A DNA stretch of 64,000 nt from Metridium senile (Eukaryota; Cnidaria; Anthozoa; Actiniaria; Metridiidae). Under the pieces are notes generated by a model. The model had not been told where the DNA came from. It was given only the letters and a program-made list of their open reading frames with translations, and made no database searches. Every line of letters begins with the position of its first letter. Position 1 is the first letter of the stretch. The stretch lies in NCBI GenBank assembly GCA_949775045.1, contig OX459102.1, positions 8,827,073 through 8,891,072 of the forward strand, read 5' to 3'. Made by a program: the position numbers and the translations under genes. Below, one piece after another: positions 20,950 to 31,657 of the stretch.

Positions 20950-21800
20950 TGGCTTTCAGTTTTATTAAAAGCATTCTGATTGGCTGTATTTTATATGTGG
21001 GATAAAAGAGAATATACTTGAAATTGTGTTCAATGAACTTACGTTCATGTTAATTAACTTTTAGCATTTTAAGTCGCTTTCCAGTAATTAATTTCAATCA
21101 TTGTTTTTTTATGTTAGACACAATTATATTGCTTGGGCTGCCTGTCCTTAGTATATATATTTATTTACTCAAGCATTCTGATTGGCTGCATTTTATTTAA
21201 TGTAGGATAAAACAAGATATCTTAGGGTTCACTTATTTGTAAAAAAATTGCATGTTTGTAAAGTGGCATTTTGATAGTCATTCTGCTATACTATTAACTC
21301 TGTATTCGATTGTTTTAATGGATCTTAGGTGTTAATAAAAATTACGGAACGCATTCAATAGGTGCCTTCGTTAAAACATTGTATCGCGCTATAAGCTCAA
21401 CGTTCGCCGTCCCGCTTTGATGCAAAGGCCCGGCTACCTTTCAAGATGGCACAGGGAACTGTGAAGGGGACTATTGAAAATTGGTTTGCAGTGCATGATA
21501 TTGATGTGTGGACTCTCCGTAAAAATAAAAAGTTTATTTCTATAGGATAACAGTAGTGACGGCCTACTCACAAAGACACGCGCCATGCAATGAATGGAAT
21601 TTCAGCCAAAGTATTTTACAACTATCAGTTCAGTTAATTATATTATCAATTAATTAGCATATTAAACAGTCAGTTTAAGATTTCCAATATCATAGCGTAT
21701 AGCATCAGTTATTATAGTTATTTACGAATTACATTATCAATGATTTTTGCGGAGTATGACAATGCTGTATATAGCCATCGAAACGGACAGACCAATGCAA
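20950..21800. other. Spacer without a recognised gene
   Basis: AT-rich. 21390-21480 holds an inverted copy of the dispersed repeat also at 5570-5645 ('gatgcaaaggcccggctacctttcaagat'). A - strand AATAAA at about 21533-21538 could be the poly(A) signal of the peptide gene at 21808-22104. Confidence 0.5.
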
Positions 21801-21807
21801 CCCTTCT

Positions 21808-22104
21808 TCAAGATAAGATACGCTCGAGACGTCTCTTGCATCGAGGGTCTTGCGAGCCTAAGAGGCAAGCTATATCGTTTACTTCTTTAGGCTCGGGAAG
21901 CCTCTTGCATTGCGTGTTTCGATTGTCTGGAGAGCCTAGGCAAGGATCCTCCACTTCTTTAGGCTCGGGAAGCCTCTTGCATTGCGTGTTTCGATTGTCT
22001 GGAGAGCCTAGGCAAGGATCCTCCACTTCTTTTCTGTTACTGGGTCTTGCTACGTTTACTGCTACCAAAGAAATCACAACCATGACCATGAAATGGAGCT
22101 TCAT
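21808..22104 (-). CDS. Putative secreted multi-copy peptide precursor
   Basis: A 98-residue frame from ATG at 22104. Residues 1-19 (MKLHFMVMVVISLVAVNVA) form a good signal peptide. The rest is three repeats ending in dibasic sites: KEVEDP-CLGSPDNRNTQC-KR twice, then KEVNDIA-CLLGSQDPRC-KRR and a short tail LERILS. The first two repeats come from two identical 72-base (24-codon) units; each repeat holds one cysteine pair (C-x10-C or C-x8-C) just before KR. This is the layout of a neuropeptide, hormone or other secreted peptide precursor cut by a prohormone convertase at KR, giving peptides of about 22 residues with one disulfide ring. An ATG 45 bases upstream (22149) would bury the signal peptide, so 22104 is preferred; tatatc near 22140 could be a TATA box. 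No known family is recognised; a defence or venom peptide is an alternative. The overlapping + strand frame is rejected. Confidence 0.6.
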   Translation of the reverse strand: MKLHFMVMVVISLVAVNVARPSNRKEVEDPCLGSPDNRNTQCKRLPEPKEVEDPCLGSPDNRNTQCKRLPEPKEVNDIACLLGSQDPRCKRRLERILS

Positions 22105-22229
22105 TTTCTGCGTAAAACAAGGTTTTCGTGAGATGATGATATATGACAAAAAAATATTCCGATTTAATAAGGCCGATTTACACGGTGCAACTTTTTCCTA
22201 CAATTGTCGCATGTATTTTGATCGCTAGC

Positions 22230-22330
22230 CTGCTTAGCAAGCGTTTCTGTCGCGGGCGCGGGAAAAGGAGCCCAGAGTCTGTCCGGGTCAGCGGTGTTTT
22301 TTCCCCGGGAAAGACTCTGGGGGAATCGAT
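22230..22330. repeat. MITE end fragment with CAGAGTCT hairpin
   Basis: 'cccagagtctgtcc' and 'aaagactctggggg' form an inverted pair, next to 'agcctgcttagcaagcg', an end-type motif similar to that at 4235 and 53510. Upstream of the peptide gene on its own strand. Confidence 0.4.
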
Positions 22331-22339
22331 TTATACTCT

Positions 22340-23280
22340 ATTTTTGATTAGTGGATTGAGAACAATGGAAATCACCGGAAATATAAAAATGCACGCTAAA
22401 CACAGGCACCCCGCTTAATAATTTTTCATGTAAATCGATCAACACATGAAGAAAAGAAACCAAAGAAATGCTTATATTTATATGAAAGAAGTCATTTATT
22501 GTAATTTTTATATATGTTTTTAGCACATAAAAATAAAACAATACCTAAGATATTTTTATTAGTTTGGCCGATAATTTCAAGCAATACAAGGTTTTTTAAA
22601 TGAAATAAATGTAAAATCAGTATCTATATTTAGTGAATAGTTTTTAATTTGAGATGGTTGCGAGTTGAAATATTATGGCCGGCGAGTTATCTTGCCGGTG
22701 TTGTTTGACGTTCTGTTTGACGTTTTCGTTATAGTGCAAGCCGGAAAACTCTTTGTCAAGATAGAAGTGCTGTTTATTTTTTATTACTTATTTTCATTTG
22801 TTGATTTCTTTATTTTCGTAACATTTTGATATCCTTTGATTATCCAGAGCTGTAATCAGTCAGAGTAACTAACGTACCGTAAAAACCAGACATGAGGGAA
22901 ATTTTTATTCAATAACAAAATACTTATCTTCACCAATCTTGCAGAACATCTTTGACCCTATCTATACAGGCTCTATGCACCCTTCCTATAATGCGGGACG
23001 GCATTTTAGTGGTAGTACACGGTTTTTTTTCATTACATTTTATCACTTTCAGCACAATCTCGGTTTGTTTTTAACTATAACAAATAATTCGAAAACTTTT
23101 CTTTTTCTAGATGTTTTTTTACTAGCATGGAATTTTACATAATTATTTTTTTGTATTATTAGAACTGTTTATTATAAATTTATAAATTGTATATATGTTT
23201 ATCAATTTTATAGTTCTTTGTTCTTTTAATTATAATTAAGGTTGCTCAATTCGTCTGTATTAATTATTATTATTATTTTT
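22340..23280. other. AT-rich spacer or intron
   Basis: No exon recognised. If the exon at 23286-23752 is real, at least the right part of this stretch is its upstream intron. Confidence 0.4.
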
Positions 23281-23285
23281 TTTAG

Positions 23286-23752
23286 ATATTGACACCCCTT
23301 CTGGTTGTGAGGGAACAGCAACGGCTGTGAAAAACAACCTGGCCAACAAGTTATATATGGCCTCCACCCCTTCTAGTCATGAGGGAACAGCAATGGCTGT
23401 GAAAAACGATCAGACCAGCATAGTAAATATGGTCGAAAACCCTTCTAGTGTTCGTGAAGGAACAGTAACAGCTGTGAAATACGAATCATACTTATCTCAG
23501 TATTATGAGCAAAATGATTATGATCAAAAGCTTACAAATACAACTTATCACAATTGTAAACAACATGTCATGTGTTTATATTCTACTGGACTTAACAAAG
23601 GAAACAGTGTTCCTGGTCACACCAGATATCCTATGGCGAGCATAATGATCTTTGGTATTGTTTCTATTCTAATGATTGTTATGTTGTACTATGCACAGAA
23701 ACTTTATTTAAATGTTTCACAAAACATTGACAAGAAAAAAGAGTTTTTATGA
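23286..23752 (+). CDS. Candidate terminal exon of a single-pass membrane protein (partial)
   Basis: An open stretch preceded by a strong polypyrimidine tract and acceptor (tttttttag at 23285). Read in phase (2 bases completing a codon), it starts IDTPSGCEGTATAVKNN and shows three related units of about 23 residues: TPSGCEGTATAVKN, TPSSHEGTAMAVKN and NPSSVREGTVTAVKY. A hydrophobic segment (MASIMIFGIVSILMIVMLYY) near the C-terminus would be a membrane anchor, followed by a short basic tail KKKEFL and TGA... at the frame end. AATAAA follows near 23816. No upstream exon was found and the family is not recognised. The in-frame repeats and the splice signal support coding; single-exon evidence keeps confidence moderate. 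Confidence 0.4.
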
Positions 23753-24149
23753 AATATCATCTGACTTGTTTTTTTCCATTGCAATTTATATCCAATATCT
23801 TATGCCCATGCACATAATAAAAATCTATAAGATTTATCAGATATGTGTGTTCACCTTATTCAATATTAGTTACCTGAAATTGTCAGTCTATTTGACATGT
23901 TGCATTTGTTTTGCTATTTGTTACAAACTTATACAAATACACTATGCCACTTTTTCAAATGTTAGTTTTGATAATATGATATGGAAAAGACAACCAGTGA
24001 TTTTGCCGACCCCCTGAACGTAACTTTAATATGCATTTAATACTGTTGAACCATACTGTATTGTCAGTCGGGCCTTACATGCAAGCACCCCAGAGTTACT
24101 CAATCACACCAAGGCACGAGTGAACGCTTCCTCAAAGCGTCTAGTTTTA

Positions 24150-24292
24150 AAAGGAAACTAGCGAGTAAACTAGTATAGGCTGCGTCGATGTTTGATATAA
24201 ATGATAGGTAATATAATGAAATTTGTAACACCGTGAAAAATGTTGACTTAACTTTACTGACGTTTCGAGCTTTAGCCCTTCGTCGGAGTAAA
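24150..24292 (-). mobile_element. Penelope-like fragment with best-preserved hammerhead-like motif
   Basis: On the - strand, 24292-24253 reads TTTACT-CCGACGA-AGGGCTAAAGCTC-GAAACGTC-AGTAAA. The first and last hexamers pair as helix I, GGGCT/AGCTC as helix II, and ACGU is self-complementary as in the very short helix III of Penelope-type hammerheads. Differences from the consensus CUGANGA core are C for U and one extra A before helix II. The rest ('acggtgttacaaatttcat', 'gacgcagcctatactagtttactcgctag') matches the other copies. Confidence 0.5.
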
Positions 24293-24299
24293 AGAGTTA

Positions 24300-25735
24300 G
24301 ATGATTTATAATTTTTTTAAATAATTATTTCGTCAAATATTTAGGAACATATCATTGCGCGCTTTCCTTGACATGAAACTCACCTCTATGAACCAAAAAA
24401 GTCGCTTGACAGAACTATAGTCCTTTTTTTCTTGGGTCTGTTAGCTGCAAGTGATAAATAGAAATGAAAGATTTTTAGTATACTTCGTGTTGTGAGGAAA
24501 GACTGACGTCTACAAACTAGAATATCAGTTCTATAAACTTACCTCAACACAGGATGGAATCCTTATACAGAATGAATATTCCCCAAAGTGGTTATAACCA
24601 GTTATAGACCATTGTGGACAATGCATGTGATCCCAAAGTTACCTGCCATTGGTTGAATGTTTTACACGTCAGAGCAGAGATTCGGAAATTTTTCATTTAT
24701 GGGGTTCGGCCGGAGCTCTGCATGTTTATATGCATCCAAAAGCGCGCGCGTATTACGTATTCAATTAGCTTACTTCAAATCAACCATGTCGAGATATGGG
24801 ACCGTTTATTTCGATATATATAAACATCGTCAGTCTCTGCCTACATCAAATCACTATACCGTCATCTTAAATTGAAGATTGAAGTTTTAAGAGACGCCAT
24901 TGCTAGTGCAGAAAATTACGTACTACCGGATGGCCTAGTAAATCATCCCAACTCAAAACACATGAGACATTTGTAGCCATTTTCCAAGTGTTTTTCGAAG
25001 CAATGTTTGATATACATAGACAGACTGTTTTGTCTGGAAATAAACAACTTTGATGCAAATTCTGTCTGCTCTGGCGAAGGGTAACGGTTGTTTGTGTTGG
25101 AACTTCAAGATAATTTATTATTATCAAAGAATCCCATTGGAGACGTCGTTGAATGTGCTCATTGCCAATTAGCTTCCTTGTAGATAATTTTTCTTAGTGA
25201 AAATATGAACTACAAGTCAGCATGTTTTTAAATCAGATCAGTCAAATTTCTTGCGGTTAAATAGGGTTGTCCCTGATAGGTTATACGAGCAATAGGCATT
25301 AAATTCCTGGAATATTTTCTGGTGCCTTCGGTTTTCAAATTAGTATAGGTAATCATAAGGTTTCGAGTTCAATTTGGGATTAATTCGCACGAGTTTGTTT
25401 TTCAAATTGCACGGGACCGTATTTACTTATTAATAATATAAAAAATTCAAGCGGTTTTTTGTTTGTAAGGTTTCGCGAAAAAAATGACGTGTACTGTAGA
25501 TGTCGTAAGCAAGCGCGCGCTAGAGCTCAAGCGGAAAATGCAAAACTTTCAACCAAAAACTTGGTCATTTTTTTGTATTTTAATTATCTTACAAATTTTC
25601 GACGATTTTTGTAGTGTACGAGTTACAAGTACATCGGAGTTGTATTGTGCCAAGTTACATTGACAATCTTCGGTTTTATAATGATCTGCAGTACTAACGC
25701 AATACCTCTATATCCCGCTATTTACTAGTCACAAC
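24300..25735. other. 1.4-kb stretch without a recognised gene
   Basis: Frames at 24614-24875 (+) and 24903-25127 (-) show no domain, repeat or splice context that I can defend. A stretch with 'agcgcgcgcg' (24740) and 'aagcgcgcgctagagctc' (25511) is notable only for base composition. Confidence 0.45.
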
Positions 25736-25738
25736 ATA

Positions 25739-25870
25739 CACCTAATTCAAAAAAGGTTGACGGGGCGAACGGCGATTGGCGATTGAAATTCGTATTGTCC
25801 ACGACTGTGGACAATACGAATTTCAATCGCCAATCGCCGTTCGCTCCGTCAACCTTTTTTGAATTAGGTG
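25739..25870. mobile_element. Near-perfect palindromic MITE, CACCTAATTC family
   Basis: 132 bp in which the left 65 bases pair with the right 65 with about one mismatch; ends CACCTAATTCAAAAAAGG and complement, flanked by TA on both sides. Same family ends as 31658-31950 and close to the CACCTATTTC elements at 26760, 46204, 51520 and 56654. TA target duplication points to Tc1/mariner-like mobilisation; class is inferred. Confidence 0.8.
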
Positions 25871-26164
25871 TATACTTTTGGCGATGCCTATCTTAAGAGG
25901 GTTCATCACACACGTTTCTATACAATAATATTGATAACTAAATTTCACTTTCTATTTTATTTAAAGATTCGTACATTTAATACAATGTACAGCCGGTGAT
26001 ACGAATAAAGGACATAGGTCCCCTACAAGATTCGACCACCTGTCCAACCCCATAAAATAACCAAGATCCTACTAAATACCCTTCCCCGAATCGTTCCCAA
26101 TTAATGAATAGAAAAAAAGAAGAAAAAAATAGACACGGAGTGACTGAATAATATAGCAAGGCTC

Positions 26165-26565
26165 AGGTTAACATCAAGTTTTAATTTATCAATCACTTCT
26201 TACTGACAGGCTCTTCTTTAGTGTTCAGCCACTGTATCATTAACCGAAGGCGGGAGGATTATTGGCGCGAGTTATGTCTGTTTCAATAGAATGCGCGTTA
26301 ATTTCCAATTATTATCCCATTGTCAGTAGTCACAGCATCGTACCATGCATGCATCATGTGAACTCAAGTTTTATCAATCACTTCTTACTGACAGGCTCTA
26401 CTTTAGTGTTCAGCCACTGTATCATTTACCGAAGCTATATAGCTAGTGGGAAGACTTGGCGCCCATTATGTCTGTTGCGATAGAATGCGCGCAATTGGAA
26501 ATTATTTGTTTCTTCTTCTTCTTTTCCAATTATTATCCCATTGTCAGTAGTCACAGAACAGAATT
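26165..26565 (+). repeat. Tandem duplication of about 190 bp
   Basis: 'tatcaatcacttcttactgacaggctct.ctttagtgttcagccactgtatcatt' through 'ccaattattatcccattgtcagtagtcacag' occurs twice (about 26188-26337 and 26372-26557), the second copy interrupted by a short inverted 'caattggaaattatt' addition. No gene recognised. Confidence 0.75.
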
Positions 26566-26633
26566 GTGTGAATTGTACGAATCTCGCAATTATTTCAGTC
26601 CAAATCACGCGTTGCCACTTGGCCACACTGGTC

Positions 26634-26946
26634 TAGGGGGCTGTTTATATGAAGGCGAGTTGTCCCTGTTAGCCGGGATAACTCTTTTGTTTTATATTCC
26701 CCTTGGGACACAAAACAATAGAGTTATCCCGGCTAGCAGGGAAACCTCACCTTCATATACACCTATTTCAAAAATCGTTGTCGCAGCCGAAGCTACAGTC
26801 CACACTCTAAAGCCTGCAAAGGATGTCGGTTACATGGACTTAATTTGTGATTTTTTAGAAATACCGACATCCTTTGCAGACTTTAGAGTGTGGACTGTGA
26901 CTTTGTTTGCAACAGCAATTTTTGAAATAGGTGTATACAGCCCCTA
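26634..26946. mobile_element. MITE with AGGGGCTGTTTATATGAAGG ends, host of a nested MITE
   Basis: Left arm 'ggggctgtttatatgaaggcgag' pairs with 'ctcaccttcatata' plus 'tacagcccct' after the nested element at 26760-26933 and one TA are removed. Inner 'gttagccgggataactct' pairs with 'agagttatcccggctagc'. Confidence 0.7.
26760..26933. mobile_element. CACCTATTTC-family MITE nested in the 26634 element
   Basis: Ends CACCTATTTCAAAAATCG and complement, TA on both sides, with inner arms 'acagtccacactctaaag...tgcaaaggatgtcggt' and complement. It is the ancestral-looking form of the amplified elements at 46204-46814 and 56654-57136. Confidence 0.8.
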
Positions 26947-26949
26947 AGG

Positions 26950-28800
26950 CTAAGCTAAGAAAGTTTATTTCAATATGATCATAATTGCAATTCTAATTTC
27001 GTGCAATCCAACCAAAGAGGTATTAAAGTGCAACGACTTCAACCATAGTTAATTAAATATGCTTCAACCTAGGCCACCGAAACTAAATCATCCATTCACG
27101 ATTGAGAATTTGAGCAATTATTTTTGGGCTTAAACTGGTCATAATTTTTATTATACTTTAGACATTCTAACGGTTATACTTGTAAAATATGTATTCCGCT
27201 GCCGTCAATCAAGGATATAAACGGCCGCTAAAAACGTATTTCACAACAAGCTGTTGAAATGTCAGAGTTCGCATGCAGAAATTCAAAAAACAGCAGTTAA
27301 TTAAATATATTTTGATAAAAATAGTCACAATTTTCATTAAATGTGAACGAAATACATCAAGATGGATACGAAATATATATCTTTATAGCCTGTGAGAACC
27401 CTCCAGATGATTTTGTTTGATCTTATAATACGCAAAAAAGTAAACAAACTGCAATCCAAAGCTCCATTTGGCGAAATAAATTTGCTTTAAAAACGGACTG
27501 TGTACTTTTTGAAGTCTGTGGAATTAAACTTCAGAATTCACAAGCGATAAACAAGGTCATTATTTTAGAACTGACATATTTAACTGACAAATATAATTCT
27601 TAGCGAACTTCTTTCGAACAAAAAAAGTTAATAACGACTTTATGCAAAAATCGTCTTATTCAATTAAAACATATTTTATTTCTTCTCACCAGTAATTATA
27701 ACTTCGAGTTTGGCGTCGATACGTCGTGCAATTCATTAGTTTTTTTTATAACTTTATAAGCTCTCTATCCCGGTCAATCGCTTCGTACTGATTGCCTTGT
27801 TCCCTCTGAAGGATTTACTTATATCGAAAAGTCTTCAAAACTTTTAAATTAAAATAAACTCCTTTTAAGGGCCGCTCTTGAGAAAAACCTGTAATGAGTG
27901 GCTGAAACATCAACACATTCGATTATATTAACTTGGAAACTTTGCTATATCAGTTTATTCCCAAAAGATAGCCCATAATTCTGATCTCAGTTATTTGGTG
28001 TCTTCATCCTGAAACCGGTTGTCAAAAAGACGTGAAATTGTTCTGCTCTCGATAATTTTCTTCATAAAAACTATTATATTATCAAATAGCAAAGACTATT
28101 GTTTATGCACTGTTTGAAAGAAAAACGGTTATTAACGGTAAATCGTTAATTATTGCTAGAAAAATGTTGTTTATATTTTCACGGTTAGTTTTAATAACTT
28201 CAACAAAGTTTATACAAACGCAAACACCTGCGTGGAACATCTTTTCAAAAACAAGTTTGAATAAGTTTTCTTTTCGTTCAAAACGTTTTATGATTCTTGA
28301 GTCTTAATCCTCCGATCTTTTTCGAAAAGACGATTTTAAAAGCAAAAACTGATAATTTGGCGTCCTTACAGTCAAAACGACTCAAACTTGACGCTGAAGG
28401 ATGCATTAATGGGTTTATGAGGTTTTATGAGGTGTTTTGACGTTTTATAATAAACTCTCCTTTTTGGGTGAAAATAAGACAATTAAATCAATAATAGAAA
28501 TACTTAATAATTTTTACAAATTACACCACTTGCAGTTAATTTTTGGCTGTATTTCACGATACAGATATTTTTCTAAGGTTCGATACCTTGAATAATGAAT
28601 ATTGATTTGAATATTACAATAATAAAACAATTAATGCAGCCTTAATGCATTAGGGTGTGAGATGTGATTAGACTTAGTTATGAGGTCGAGTACCATTGAG
28701 TTCAACCCATTACGCCCTCTCCACCCCTGAATACACACTGGCAAAATATACTGGGGTTTAAATGTTTTGTTCGTTCCTTTTTCAAAACTGAGAGCCCAAG
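26950..28800. other. 1.85-kb AT-rich spacer upstream of array copy 2
   Basis: No gene or known repeat was recognised. It lacks the upstream block shared by copies 1, 3, 4 and 5, so copy 2 has a different promoter region. Confidence 0.5.
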
Positions 28801-28965
28801 GTAGTTAAACATGGCTGCGAATTGTAAGGTTTTTGAAGTTTTGGAAATCTACGTCATTTTGTTTACTTGTGGAGTGTTAAACATTTATTCCGCGTCAACA
28901 AATGGCTTAAACATAACCAACAGTTCAAACAGCACTGCAAAACAGCTCAAGCCTTGCAGTGAAAC

Positions 28966-29165
28966 NNNNNNNNNNNNNNNNNNNNNNNNNNNNNNNNNNN
29001 NNNNNNNNNNNNNNNNNNNNNNNNNNNNNNNNNNNNNNNNNNNNNNNNNNNNNNNNNNNNNNNNNNNNNNNNNNNNNNNNNNNNNNNNNNNNNNNNNNNN
29101 NNNNNNNNNNNNNNNNNNNNNNNNNNNNNNNNNNNNNNNNNNNNNNNNNNNNNNNNNNNNNNNNN
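28966..29165. other. Assembly gap (200 N)
   Basis: Exactly 200 N, probably a placeholder for a gap of unknown size. By comparison with copies 3-5, kilobases of gene sequence may be missing. Confidence 0.99.
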
Positions 29166-29294
29166 AAGCGTCAAATGAAATTAACCGGCAATTACTAAAA
29201 AAAAATACGCCGTAAAACCATTTTTTCCATCCAAATATTGATAAAAAGCATCGAGAAAGGTATCCTTAAAAAAGTCTTACGCCTGGTTATATTA

Positions 29295-30824
29295 GGCTAC
29301 GTTTAAACGGGACCGGACGAATTTGTAGGCTCAGATTTCAGCCGTTGGGGTTTCGTGCGCCCGCGATACTCTCCCCAATAACGGCTGGGCGCATCGGCTT
29401 CGAAACGTGTCGCGCATGTCCGTGACGTAATTATGCTAATAGCATAAAAAAACGGAAACGGAAATAAAATTTGTTGAAATGTAAGCTAATGTAAATAAAC
29501 TTTCCAACGGCCTGATTGTCAAAAAGTCTTTTATTAAAATTTGAATTCGAATTCAATTCGAAACAACTCTTAGCAAAACCTGCATATCATTTAGCAATTC
29601 CATCGGGTATGTTATTTGTCATAAGAACGATCGAGACAAATCTGCGCAAAAGCTATTTCAATGGTAAACGTTTTGTTTATTCCAAGTATATAGTCCATTT
29701 TTATAGGATTTTGAGAATAATCAAACAATAAAGAAGAAAATTACAGCTAGAGTCGTTTCGATACGCATTGTTGACTCGTTAAGAGAGCCGCTTGAGTATA
29801 TGTTACAACCGCGCATAATAAACCAGTTTTAATTTTGAAAGTAAACATTTTGGATTTAAATGTAGTTATTCTAAGAATATAGCTGTGTATTTAAGGTTTA
29901 TCGAGAAAAAAATCAAGCAATATATAAAGACGATGATTACAGCTAGAGTCGTTTCGATACACATTAGTCACATTGTTGACTCGTTTATAGAGCCGCTTGA
30001 ATATATGTTACAACCGCGAATAATAAACCAGTTTTAATTTTGAAAGTAAACATTTTGGATTTAAGTGTAGTTATTCTAAGAAAAAAAATCAAGTAATAAA
30101 GACGATAATTACGAGTTTCGATACAAATGACAACTTACAATCACCGCCGTAATTTAAAATGAAAACTTCGTAGTTGTTTAGCATATTACTGATTCGCCAT
30201 CCTCTTCTTGGCCTATCAAGGCAGTCTTAATGTCTTTGGATGTTAAGAAGTTCTCTTGGTCTCTCATGAGAGAAACCAGAGGTAAAATAACCAAAACAAT
30301 GGATCCGCTCGACCCTTCCATGGTCGAAAACAAGCGGCGCTGTTGGGAAAATCAATGATTTTCCTGAGCCAGTCAGTAGATAAACAAAAACATCTTTGCC
30401 TTTTACTTATTCCTTTGTTGAATATCCTTAGATTTCTCGAAACCAAACGATTTCAAAGCATTTGAACAAGCACTTTCGAAGTCACTCTTATCCGCCATAA
30501 TGTTCACGATGAATTTTAATTTATTAATATTATGCCCCTCGATTTTCGAGGGGCAAATCGCTGATTGGCTGAGAAAAACAATGCCAAGCCGATGCGCCCA
30601 GCCGTTAGTGGGGAGAGTATCGCGGGCGCACGAAACCCCAACGGCTGAAATCTGAGCCTAACGAATTTGCTGTTCACACAGAACCGATCAATACAATATT
30701 TTCGTTTTGACCGGTAAGGCGTCCAAATTATTGCACGTTTAGCGCGGTCCTGTGTGAACGGAACCCCAAAGCGGATGTTTTTTTGACTGGGCAAAAATTT
30801 GTCCGGTACTATGTAAACGTAGCA
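29295..30824. mobile_element. 1.5-kb non-autonomous DNA element in intron of copy 2
   Basis: Left end 'gctacgtttaaacgggaccggac' and right end 'gtccggtactatgtaaacgtagc' are inverted, as are inner blocks 'ggctcagatttcagccgttggggtttcgtgcgc' and complement (read in pieces). The interior has a direct duplication of about 110 bp at 29740-29870 and 29937-30075 ('agagtcgtttcgatac.cat', 'taataaaccagttttaattttgaaagtaaac'). No transposase. Confidence 0.75.
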
Positions 30825-31089
30825 TTATAGTGATGCTCTACAACTTTATGTCATGGCTAGCTGCTCTTTTAAAGCCAATTAATTACAAACTTACAACAAA
30901 TAGTGACAATAGACTGCTTTACCTCTGTATGTACCTCTCTCAATATCAGACCACGTGTCATTCCCTTAAGAATTGTTCTTTTGTGATGAACGTGTTATAT
31001 CATTTACATGAGAAAGAAACAATTTCCAAGGGTAGTATCACGTGATCTGAAATGGGACAACAAACAAGGAAGGTAAAGAGGTCTATTAC

Positions 31090-31185
31090 AGTAATAGTGA
31101 CAGAGATCGTGATATATTGATTGTGATAGTGATATAGTACCAGTGATAGTGATCATGAAAGTTAATAGTTTGTTATTTGTTAATA
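31090..31185 (+). repeat. Degenerate GTGATA/GTGACAG repeat
   Basis: Counterpart of the 19437-19560 hexamer repeat, upstream of the copy 2 last exon. Confidence 0.5.
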
Positions 31186-31231
31186 CTTAATTATATAGAT
31201 ACGTATGTGGGTCTGATCCGCGGTTATATGA

Positions 31232-31376
31232 TGTGTGTATGATTATGATCGTCGCGGAGAAATAAGCAATTTATGCAATTGCAATTATAGAAGCCCGAAA
31301 AAAATTCGGGACTTCAACGGGATTTGCAATTGCATAAATTGCTTATTTCTCCGCGACGATCATAATCATACACACA
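31232..31376. repeat. Palindrome with 52-base arms
   Basis: Left arm from 'tgtgtgtatgattatgatcg' pairs with right arm ending 'cgatcataatcatacacac' around a 40-base loop; arms almost perfect. Probably a MITE; boundaries not certain. Confidence 0.7.
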
Positions 31377-31657
31377 ACTTAATTATATGTTGTTATTTTT
31401 AAGCTTGGGTAGAGTACGTACCATATTGGTGCGGAAATAGTAATCGTGAGATGATCGGCGGACCGAAATCCAAACAAGAATGTAAAGATGCATGTACCGG
31501 AGACTGTAAAGCTGTGGAATGGTGGAGTACACAAGGTTTATGGTGCTTTAAGTGTATTAACCCCTCACTTAAAGTGGTTCATACTAATACATTCTTTAAC
31601 GGCTATCCTCCATATGTTATAATAAAACCCTAGGGTGTTGTTTCTAAAACCGACATA

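Larger units (their letters stand above)
28811..31633 (+). pseudogene. PAN-EGF-TSR family, array copy 2 (partial, probably broken)
   Basis: Exon 1 starts at 28811 with the family signal peptide and the [17 protein letters not shown] linker shared with copy 5. Near 28932 it has one extra A compared with copy 5 (gcaaaacagctc against gcaaacagctc), which shifts the frame before the 200-N gap. The gap must hide the rest of exon 1 and any EGF and TSR exons, since the sequence resuming at 29166 already matches the intron after the TSRs of copy 1. The last exon, 31404-31633, is intact and in phase: AWVEYVPYWC..., [31 protein letters not shown] and stop, six cysteines. Its acceptor reads aag. The frameshift might be an assembly error beside the gap; otherwise a pseudogene. 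A 1.5 kb DNA element interrupts the intron (29295-30824). Confidence 0.7.

Noticed and set aside
21740..22228. 162-residue + strand frame over the peptide gene
   Set aside because: No signal peptide or domain; the opposite strand has a signal peptide, dibasic sites and codon-sized repeats, which explain the open frame.
29516..29731. 71-residue frame after the N gap
   Set aside because: Lies inside the 29295-30824 non-autonomous DNA element and shows no domain.
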